A stretch of DNA of 64,000 nt from Amycolatopsis mediterranei (GTDB lineage Bacteria; Actinomycetota; Actinomycetes; Mycobacteriales; Pseudonocardiaceae): positions 1,393,945 to 1,457,944 of the forward strand of contig NZ_CP100416.1 in assembly GCF_026017845.1 (NCBI RefSeq). Reading direction: 5' to 3'. The position numbers and the translations under genes are program-made. Below are positions 16,572 through 23,244 of this stretch, one piece after another (position 1 is the first letter of the stretch; every line of letters starts with the position of its first letter). Below the pieces are notes generated by a model. The model had not been told where the DNA came from. It saw nothing but the letters and a program-made list of their open reading frames with translations, and did no database searches.

Positions 16572-17912
16572 TCAGGCGGCGAACCCCGGCTGCCAGCGCT
16601 CCACGATGCCGCGGGCCGGGATCTCCGCGTCGAGCTGGCAGAGGATGCCCGTCGACCCCGCCGTCACCCGGTGGATCATCAGGTACTCGGGCGGCAGGTT
16701 GAGCGAGCGCCCGACCCGGAAGTCGTTGCCGCGGCTGTCGCCCACCCGCCCGGCCTGCTTCTGCATCCAGCGGCGGGTGAAGTGGAACGTCGGTGCCGCC
16801 AGCGGCTCGGTGAACGGCGCGAGGTAGGCGAGCACCTCCTCCGCGGTGAGGTCGCTGTCCGGCCGGATGAACCGGTTCTCCCGCAGCAGGCGCATCAGCC
16901 CGGCGGACTCGCCGTCGAGCGCCAGCCGCGTCATCTCACCCAGGTGGCGGGGGATGCCTTCGGGCAGCCGGGCGACACCGCCGAAGTCGATGACGACCAG
17001 CCTGTCGTCTTCGGTGATCATGAAGTTGCCCGGGTGCGGGTCCGAGTGCAGCAGGTGGACGCGCTCCGGCGACGAGTAGTGGAACTCCGCCAGCAGCCGG
17101 CCCGCGAGGTTCCGGGTCTCGCGGTCGCCGTCCGCGATCACCTTCGACAGCGGTGTGCCGCTGACCCATTCCGTCACGACGACCTTCGGCGCGCTGGCCA
17201 CCACCCGCGGGACCAGGATGCCGGGATCGCCGTCGAACGCCTTCGCGAAGGCGCGCTGGTGCTGGGCCTCGGCCTGGTAGTCGAGCTCCTCGTTCATCCG
17301 CTCCGCGAGCTCGGCCAGCAACGGCTTGACCTCGGTGCCCGGCACGAACGCCTGGAACAGCCTGCTGAACCGCTGCAGCTGCCGCAGGTCGCTGCGCAGG
17401 GCCTCGTCGGCGCCCGGGTACTGCACCTTGACCGCGACCGTGCGGCCGTCGTGCCAGACCGCGCGGTGCACCTGGCCGATGCTCGCGGCCGCCGCCGGTT
17501 CGTCGTCGAACGAGGCGAACCGGCTGCTCCAGGTGCGGCCCAGCTGCTCGGCGAGCACCCGGTGGGTCTGCCGGACCGACATCGGCGGCGCGGCGGCCTG
17601 CAGCTTCGTCAGCGCTTCGCGGTACGGCTTCGCCATGTCGTCCGGCACCGCCGCCTCGAACACGCTCAGCGCCTGACCGAACTTCATCGCCCCGCCCTTG
17701 AGCGTGCCGAGCACCTCGAACAGCTGCTCGGCGGCCTTCGCCGACAGCGTCGCGTTCACCTGCTCCGCGCTCTGGCCCGCGAGCCTCTTGCCCCAGCCGC
17801 CGACCGCCCGGCCGGCGATGCCGAGCGGGAGACTGGCGAGCTTGGCGGTACGGGCGGCGCCCTTGTGCGGCATCGCGGTGTCACGATCGGCTGGGTCGCG
17901 GAAGTCGGTCAC
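16572..17912 (-). CDS. ABC1/UbiB-type atypical kinase (Rv3197-like)
   Basis: A 446-residue ABC1/ADCK family protein. Visible are the KxGQ helix (LKGGAMKFGQALS, ~72-84), the alanine-rich nucleotide loop AAAASIGQVHRA, the lysine strand VAVKVQYPG, the catalytic HSDPHPGNFMI and the metal-binding DFGG. Family members are ATPases or kinases linked to quinone or other membrane lipid metabolism. In mycobacteria a homologue lies in the whiB7 neighbourhood and has been reported as part of the antibiotic-tolerance regulon. Start GTG 17912. Co-directional with the ThiF-like gene upstream (60 bp). Confidence 0.92.
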   Translation of the reverse strand: MTDFRDPADRDTAMPHKGAARTAKLASLPLGIAGRAVGGWGKRLAGQSAEQVNATLSAKAAEQLFEVLGTLKGGAMKFGQALSVFEAAVPDDMAKPYREALTKLQAAAPPMSVRQTHRVLAEQLGRTWSSRFASFDDEPAAAASIGQVHRAVWHDGRTVAVKVQYPGADEALRSDLRQLQRFSRLFQAFVPGTEVKPLLAELAERMNEELDYQAEAQHQRAFAKAFDGDPGILVPRVVASAPKVVVTEWVSGTPLSKVIADGDRETRNLAGRLLAEFHYSSPERVHLLHSDPHPGNFMITEDDRLVVIDFGGVARLPEGIPRHLGEMTRLALDGESAGLMRLLRENRFIRPDSDLTAEEVLAYLAPFTEPLAAPTFHFTRRWMQKQAGRVGDSRGNDFRVGRSLNLPPEYLMIHRVTAGSTGILCQLDAEIPARGIVERWQPGFAA

Positions 17913-17972
17913 AACGGCGATTCTGCCCTGCGGCCGCGGCGGCGCGCAGCCTGCAAGCGACGTCTTCGTGGG

Positions 17973-19019
17973 CTACGTCTCCAGGATCACCTCCCGGGCA
18001 CCGCACCGGCACCGCGGGTGCGGCGGCCAGCCCCGGTGGCGGATGCGGCCGTCGAAGGCGTCGATCTCGAGGGTCGCGTTCCACGTCGGCGGGGCCGGAG
18101 CGCTCGGCGAGAGCAGCCGCATCGCCTGGGCGACGGCCAGCGACGCGCAGGACTGGACCGCACCGAGGTCGGGCCGCTGGTGCCGGCCGGCGAGCTGCCC
18201 GGCGACGCGCGGCCAGCACGGGTCGAGGTCCGTGCGGTGCAGGTCGGCGCAGCGCAGGCACGAGCTGCGGCCCGGCACGACCAGGGGCCCGACGATGCCC
18301 GTGCCGTCGCGGACGCGCGCCGCCAAGTGGGGGATGCCGTCGCCCATCAGCTCCGCGACGAGCTCGGGAGCCGGCACGACGGCGTCGGTGAGCAGCGCCA
18401 AGTCCGGGTACCGGTCGTGCAGGCGGGTGACGCGGACCTCGGGATCGACCCGGCGGAGCAGGTCGGCGAGGGCCTGCCGCCGGGACCGGCCCAGGTCCGC
18501 GTCGGTGAAGCCGGAGCCGAGGTCGTGCTCGGTCACGGTGCCGGACACCTGCAGCTCGACGTGCCCGATGCCGGCGTTGGCCAGGAGGACGGCGACCGCC
18601 ACCGCCACCCTGCCGTCGCCGTGCACCGAGACCGCGGCCGCGCGCCGCCGGTCCGCCACGGCCGGCTGGTGGTGCCGCGCCCGCAGCGACCAGAGGCCGG
18701 GCTCGCCGCGGAAGCCCGCGCCGTCGGGCCGGCCGGCGTCGGTGACCAGGCCGAGCGCGGTCAGCTGCCGCAGCAGCGTCCGCAGCTGGTCGCGGTGTTC
18801 GCTCTCGGCGAGCAGAAGCCGCTCGACGGGCTTGCTGCCGTCGAGGGCGCGCAGCTTCGCGACGAGGTGCGGGGAGAGGTTTTCGACGATCACGCCGTGG
18901 CGCGGGTCGAGGCCGATCTGGATCTCCCGGGGACCGCGTTCGAGCACGGTGAGGCCCGGGAGCAGGGCAGGGTGGGCCGGAAGGAGTACCGGTGGCATGT
19001 CCGCGGTGTCGAGGATCAT
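17973..19019 (-). CDS. ThiF/E1-like protein with C-terminal zinc-binding cysteines
   Basis: About 348 residues. An N-terminal winged-helix-like region (VENLSPHLVAKLRALDGSKPVERLL..LRQLTALGLVTD) is followed by a Rossmann-like segment (AAAVSVHGDGRVAVAVAVLLANAGIGHVELQ) and a C-terminal CLRC...CRC pattern, as in E1/ThiF/MoeB-type and RiPP-precursor-binding proteins. The canonical GxGxxG and catalytic Cys are not clear. A related gene occupies this place in mycobacteria (Rv3196 region). Start ATG 19019; ATG 18998 is possible. It probably shares a transcript with the ABC1 kinase gene. Confidence 0.7.
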   Translation of the reverse strand: MILDTADMPPVLLPAHPALLPGLTVLERGPREIQIGLDPRHGVIVENLSPHLVAKLRALDGSKPVERLLLAESEHRDQLRTLLRQLTALGLVTDAGRPDGAGFRGEPGLWSLRARHHQPAVADRRRAAAVSVHGDGRVAVAVAVLLANAGIGHVELQVSGTVTEHDLGSGFTDADLGRSRRQALADLLRRVDPEVRVTRLHDRYPDLALLTDAVVPAPELVAELMGDGIPHLAARVRDGTGIVGPLVVPGRSSCLRCADLHRTDLDPCWPRVAGQLAGRHQRPDLGAVQSCASLAVAQAMRLLSPSAPAPPTWNATLEIDAFDGRIRHRGWPPHPRCRCGAREVILET

Positions 19020-19156
19020 GTCCGCAGGATCGCACCCGCCGGCGACCGGGAGGCCCCGGAAGGAGCCGGAACGGCCGAGTTGTCCACAAGTGGAACCGGC
19101 TGTGGACAACTCGGGTCTGTGACCTCAAGGCGCTCGGAGTTGTCGGTGCTTGGCCT

Positions 19157-19162
19157 TACCGT
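19157..19162 (+). promoter_or_regulatory. -10 box of a leaderless promoter
   Basis: TACCGT followed by 6 bases and the GTG at 19169. Confidence 0.6.
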
Positions 19163-19168
19163 TGTCGG

Positions 19169-19759
19169 GTGGTCGAAGCACGGATGCCCTCACTGAGGGG
19201 CCGAGAGGAAACGAACCTCTCGTCGGACACACCCGGACACAAGGTCGAAGTGCGGCGCAGCCAGCGCCGGCACCGGACGGTCACCGCGTATTGGAACGAC
19301 GACACGCTCGTCGTGCTCATCCCCGCGCGGATGACCAGGGCGGAGGAGAAACACTGGGTCGCCGAGATGGAGCGCAAACTGCAGCGCTCGGAACCACGTC
19401 GGCCGGCGTCCCCGAAGACGTCGGACGAAGCCCTGCTGGCGCGCTGCGCGCTGCTGTCGGGCAAGTACCTGGGCGGCACCGCGGTGCCGGCGAGCGTCCG
19501 CTGGGTGCCGCCGATGCGCACGCGGTGGGCGTCCTGCACGCCGGTCGACGCGACCATCCGGGTCAGCGAACGGCTGCGGAAGGTGCCTCCGTGGGTGCTG
19601 GATTACGTGCTGGTGCACGAGCTGGCGCACCTGCGGGAGCCCGGGCACGATGCGGCCTTCTGGGCGCTGGTGCAGCGGTACCCGAAGACGGAACGGGCGA
19701 TCGGGTACCTGGAGGGGTTGTCGGCCGCTGCCGGGTGGGGGATCTCCACCGAGGACTGA
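19169..19759 (+). CDS. YgjP/SprT-like zinc metallopeptidase (DUF45)
   Basis: 196 residues. The metal site is HELAHLREPGH (His150, Glu151, His154, with His160 as likely third ligand), followed by FWALVQRYP, the hallmark of the YgjP/DUF45 branch of gluzincins. Upstream MRTRWASCTPVDATIRVSERLRKVPPWVLDYVLVHE is also typical. It is cytoplasmic with no signal peptide; the substrate is unknown. GTG 19169 is chosen for the TACCGT -10 box 6 bases upstream; ATG 19184 is the alternative. Divergent from the ThiF-like gene. Confidence 0.87.
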   Translation: MVEARMPSLRGREETNLSSDTPGHKVEVRRSQRRHRTVTAYWNDDTLVVLIPARMTRAEEKHWVAEMERKLQRSEPRRPASPKTSDEALLARCALLSGKYLGGTAVPASVRWVPPMRTRWASCTPVDATIRVSERLRKVPPWVLDYVLVHELAHLREPGHDAAFWALVQRYPKTERAIGYLEGLSAAAGWGISTED

Positions 19760-19767
19760 GCGGGTGA

Positions 19768-19815
19768 AGCGGCCGGGGTGATCCGCCTTGGGTGGGTTGC
19801 CCCGGCCGCTCGTTC
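19768..19815 (+). terminator. Possible terminator after the metallopeptidase gene
   Basis: The perfect 11-bp inverted repeat AGCGGCCGGGG (19768-19778) / CCCCGGCCGCT (19801-19811), followed by TCGTT. The right arm is the start of a short 13-bp tandem repeat (CCGGCCGCTCGTT, 2.8 copies, 19803-19838). Confidence 0.55.
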
Positions 19816-19905
19816 CGGCCGCTCGTTCCGGCCGCTTGGCGGGCCGGGGGAAGGGCACGTGAGTGTTGGCGGCCGGGCGCTGCCGGACAGCGGCGCCGGA
19901 CAGCA

Positions 19906-19954
19906 GAAGGCCGGTGACCCGCCGTCGCGCTCGGGCGACGGGGCACCGGCCTTC
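19906..19954 (-). terminator. Terminator after the DUF2342 gene
   Basis: GAAGGCCGGTG (19906-19916) pairs with CACCGGCCTTC (19944-19954) and encloses a second GC-rich hairpin. It lies just downstream of the minus-strand stop at 19966. Confidence 0.7.
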
Positions 19955-19965
19955 CGGGGCTCAGC

Positions 19966-21339
19966 TCAGGACTGCTTGCCGTCCTCGTCCGACGGGGGCT
20001 CTTCCTTCTCCCGCTCCGAGCGCTCCGAACGCTCGGCCTGCTCCGTGCGCTCCAGCTCGGCCATCGGGTCCAGGTCGTCGATCGAACCCGCCGATCCCAC
20101 TCGGTCCGCGAAGTCGATCGGCTCGTCCAGGTCCTCGGCCGTCGGCATCAGGTCCGGGTGGGACCAGAGGCCGTCGCGCTTTTCCGTGCCGTGGCGGTCG
20201 CCCACCAGCTTCCACAGGTTCGATGCGTCCCGCATGCGGCGGGGGCGCAGCTCCAGGCCGACCAGGGTGGCGAACGTCTGCTCGGCCGGTCCACCCGTGG
20301 CGCGGCGGCGGCGCAGCGTCTCGCGCAGGGCGTCCGCTCCCGGCAGCCGGTCGCCGACCGCTTCGGCCACCACCACGTCGACCCAGCCTTCGACCAGGGC
20401 CAGCAGCGTCTCCAAGCGCCTCAGTGCCGCCTTCTGCTCCTCCGTCGTCTGGGGCTCCAGCAGCCCCGACGACATCGCCTCTTCGATGCTCGCCGGGTTC
20501 GCCGGGTCGATGCGGCCGGCCAGGGACTCCAGGGCCGAGGTGTCCACCGAAATGCCGTGGGCGAACTCCTCGACCGTCGCCAGCAGGCGCTGCCGCAACC
20601 ACGGCACGTGCGTGAACAGGCGCTGGTGGGCCGCTTCGCGCGCCGCCAGGAACACCAGGATCTCGCTGTTCGGCAGCTCCAGGCCCTCGGCGAACTTTTC
20701 GATGTTCGCCGGCAGCAGGGCCGACGTGCCGGCCGGGGCCAGGGGCAGGCCGATCTCCGTCGAGGTCAGCATCTCCGAGGCCAGCTGGGCCAGCGCGTTG
20801 CCGAGCTGGGAGCCGAAGGCCATCCCGCCCATCTGCCCCATCATCTGCAGCAGCGGGCCCGCGGCCTGCTTGGCCTCCTCGGGCAGGGCTTCCATCCAGG
20901 CGCCCGAAACCCGCTGGGCCACCGGGTCGCACAGCCGCTGCCACGTCGGGAGCGTCTTCTCCACCCAGGACCGCGGCGACCAGGCGACCGTCGACGTCGC
21001 GCCGGCCGGGTACACCGTTGCCGCGTCGAGCCAGAGCTCGGCCAGGTGGGCCGCGTCGCGGACCGCGGCGTTCGCGTCGTCTCCGCCGCGGAAGCCGAGC
21101 TTGCTCTCTCCGGTGTTGCCCTCGCTGCCGAGGGTCTGCAGGGCGATCTGCTTGGCGAGGTCGTAGTTCACCGGCCCGCTGGAGGTGCCGGCCTGGCTGA
21201 GCATCTGGCCCAGCTGGCTCAGCATCTGCCCGAGCTGGTTGAAGGCCTCGGCGCCGGACTGCTGCCCGCCTTCCGAGGGGTCGTTCTCACCTCGTTTGTC
21301 GGGATCGGAAGGTCCGAAGCCGAACGGGGGTTTGCTCAT
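19966..21339 (-). CDS. DUF2342 zincin-like metalloprotein (Rv3195-like)
   Basis: 457 residues. The N-terminus is Gly/Pro-rich with a repeated QLGQMLSQ segment (~residues 32-46). The core contains FLAAREAAHQRLFTHVPWLRQRLLATVEEFAHG, a zincin-like helix pair of the DUF2342 / coenzyme F420 biosynthesis-associated family. The C-terminus is highly acidic (MAELERTEQAERSERSEREKEEPPSDED). Catalysis is not established. ATG 21339 is preceded by TACGGT plus 6 bases, the leaderless pattern. Divergent from the PDZ protease gene, matching the mycobacterial order. Confidence 0.85.
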   Translation of the reverse strand: MSKPPFGFGPSDPDKRGENDPSEGGQQSGAEAFNQLGQMLSQLGQMLSQAGTSSGPVNYDLAKQIALQTLGSEGNTGESKLGFRGGDDANAAVRDAAHLAELWLDAATVYPAGATSTVAWSPRSWVEKTLPTWQRLCDPVAQRVSGAWMEALPEEAKQAAGPLLQMMGQMGGMAFGSQLGNALAQLASEMLTSTEIGLPLAPAGTSALLPANIEKFAEGLELPNSEILVFLAAREAAHQRLFTHVPWLRQRLLATVEEFAHGISVDTSALESLAGRIDPANPASIEEAMSSGLLEPQTTEEQKAALRRLETLLALVEGWVDVVVAEAVGDRLPGADALRETLRRRRATGGPAEQTFATLVGLELRPRRMRDASNLWKLVGDRHGTEKRDGLWSHPDLMPTAEDLDEPIDFADRVGSAGSIDDLDPMAELERTEQAERSERSEREKEEPPSDEDGKQS

Positions 21340-21345
21340 GTGTCC

Positions 21346-21351
21346 ACCGTA
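21346..21351 (-). promoter_or_regulatory. -10 box of a leaderless promoter
   Basis: On the minus strand TACGGT, 6 bases, then ATG 21339. Confidence 0.6.
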
Positions 21352-21427
21352 CGCGGGTCGGCGGCTGCCGAGCAGGTCAACCGGACCCATGAGCGTGGCC
21401 TTCACCGGGAAGCGAACGCGGTCACCG

Positions 21428-21433
21428 TACGCT
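21428..21433 (+). promoter_or_regulatory. -10 box of a leaderless promoter
   Basis: TACGCT followed by 7 bases and the GTG at 21441. Confidence 0.6.
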
Positions 21434-21440
21434 GTCGGTC

Positions 21441-22547
21441 GTGACCAAGTCCTCCGAGGAGACCGCCCCCGCGAAGAGCGCCCCGGAACCGGCGCCGGAG
21501 CCGGCTGGCGAGGCCCGCCGGATGACCCGCCGCGGCTGGACGCTGGTGGTCAGCGGCTCGCTGTTCCTGATCTTCGTGGTGCTCGGCTCGGTCGTGCCGG
21601 TGCCGTTCGTCGCGATCAGCCCGGGCCCAACCTACGACACGCTGGGTCGCGACGCGGCGGGCAACCCGGTCATCCAGGTCACCGGGCACGAGACCCACCC
21701 GACCACCGGCGAGCTGCGGATGACGACCGTCTCCCTGCACGACGGCGTCACCTTGTTCCAGGGCCTCGGCTTCTGGGCGAGCGGCCGGTTCGCGCTAGCG
21801 CCGCGCGAGGAGTACTTCAAGCCGGGCGAGACCAACGAGCAGGTCAAGCAGGAGAACATCCAGCAGCTGCAGGACTCGCAGACGAACGCCCAGGTCGCCG
21901 CTCTGCGCAAGCTGGGCTACCCGATCAAGGTGCTGGCGAAGCAGATCGTCTCCGGCAGCCCGGCCGACCACGTGCTCGCGCCCGGCGACAAGCTGATCAC
22001 CGTCAACGGCAAGAAGATCGTCGAGGCCGCCGACGTGCGGGCCGCGCTCAACGGCACCCTGCCCGGCCAGACCGTCCAGATCACCTTCCAGTCGGACGGC
22101 CAGCCCGAGCGGACCGTGCCGCTCACCCTCGCCGCGCGCCCCGACCGCAAGGAGGGCTTCATCGGCCTCACCGCGGTCGACCGCGCCGACGCGCCGTTCA
22201 CCGTCAACATCTCCCTGCAGGACGTCGGCGGCCCGTCGGCCGGGCTGATGTTCACCCTCGCCATCATCGACCGGCTGCAGTCCGGCGACCTCGCGGGCGG
22301 CAGGCACATCGCCGGCACCGGCGAGATCACCGAGACCGGCGAGGTCGACCCGATCGGGGGGATCTCGTTCAAGGTCGTCGGCGCCCGCGAAGCCGGCGCC
22401 ACCGACTTCCTGGTGCCCGAACACAACTGCGCCGAGGCCAAGAGCACCGCGCCCGAAGGCCTCAACCTCATCAAGGTGTCCACACTGGACGACGCGCTCA
22501 CCCAGCTGGCCAACCTCAAGGCGGGACGGCCGACGGCCGCCTGCTAG
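21441..22547 (+). CDS. Membrane-anchored PDZ-Lon (S16) serine protease
   Basis: 368 residues. A Pro/Ala/Glu-rich cytoplasmic N-terminus and one membrane anchor (~32-56) precede the extracytoplasmic part: a PDZ domain (~160-235, IVSGSPADHVLAPGDKLITVNGKKI) and a C-terminal Lon-type S16 peptidase domain with catalytic Ser266 in GGPSAGLMF and Lys311 in GISFKVVGAREAG. This is the YlbL/Rv3194c type. The substrate is unknown. Start GTG 21441 (leaderless). The stop overlaps the convergent gene's stop within CTAG (22544-22547). Confidence 0.93.
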   Translation: MTKSSEETAPAKSAPEPAPEPAGEARRMTRRGWTLVVSGSLFLIFVVLGSVVPVPFVAISPGPTYDTLGRDAAGNPVIQVTGHETHPTTGELRMTTVSLHDGVTLFQGLGFWASGRFALAPREEYFKPGETNEQVKQENIQQLQDSQTNAQVAALRKLGYPIKVLAKQIVSGSPADHVLAPGDKLITVNGKKIVEAADVRAALNGTLPGQTVQITFQSDGQPERTVPLTLAARPDRKEGFIGLTAVDRADAPFTVNISLQDVGGPSAGLMFTLAIIDRLQSGDLAGGRHIAGTGEITETGEVDPIGGISFKVVGAREAGATDFLVPEHNCAEAKSTAPEGLNLIKVSTLDDALTQLANLKAGRPTAAC

Positions 22548-23095
22548 GGCAGCAGCGTGGCCTTCAACGCTTCGAGCAGGTTCGGGGCCAGGTCGGGACT
22601 TTCCACGATCTCGTCCATCGCCTCGTCCGTGCCCTCGGCCGTGCCGATCCCGCGCAGCCGCATCACGCAGGCACCCTCACCGTCGCGCAGGACGGCCGCC
22701 ACCAAGCGGGCCTCCGTGCGCTGCGGGTGGTCGGCGGCCGCGCGGCGGAGGCTCTCGGCGTCCGCCTCGGCGACGTCCGGCAGCTCCGACTCCGAGCCCG
22801 GCGGCAGCACGATGATCTCCTGGGCGAGCGCGCACCCGATGACGAGGTCCGGCCACGCGATCCGGCCCAGCGCCTCGGCCAGGTCGCCCTCCGGCAGCGC
22901 TTCCTGCGCCACCGGCGTCAGCGGGTTCGCCCGGTCGAGCTGGCCGGCCAGCTCCGGCTGCTCGTCGAGCAGCGCCGCCGTCGGCACCAGCGCGAACAGC
23001 TGCGGCGGCTGGTCCCAGCCGGCCGCGGCCATGAACTCCTCGATCTCACGGGCGAGCGCGGCCACGCCGGCCTGTCGCGCTTCGTTCGCTGCCAT
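22544..23095 (-). CDS. PPA1309-family conserved protein
   Basis: 183 residues, no signal or membrane segment. Conserved pieces include WDQPPQLFALVPTAALL, WPDLVIGCALAQEIIVLPP and DGEGACVMRLRG, matching an actinobacterial family of unknown function that sits beside the PDZ protease and UPF0182 genes in many genomes. ATG 23095 is preferred; GTG 23101 is possible. It is convergent with the protease gene and divergent from UPF0182. Confidence 0.8.
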   Translation of the reverse strand: MAANEARQAGVAALAREIEEFMAAAGWDQPPQLFALVPTAALLDEQPELAGQLDRANPLTPVAQEALPEGDLAEALGRIAWPDLVIGCALAQEIIVLPPGSESELPDVAEADAESLRRAAADHPQRTEARLVAAVLRDGEGACVMRLRGIGTAEGTDEAMDEIVESPDLAPNLLEALKATLLP

Positions 23096-23244
23096 GCGCA
23101 CATCGTGTCAGGTCGGCCCGCGCGCCGACGCCGCGAGTCCGGTTTGGGCGGGTCCCGGGAACTTCACCGGGCATCCGTAGAGTTAGGGAATCAGGGGGCG
23201 CACGCGCCCCTGCTCGAATGTTGACGAAGACAGGAGCGTGTGCC

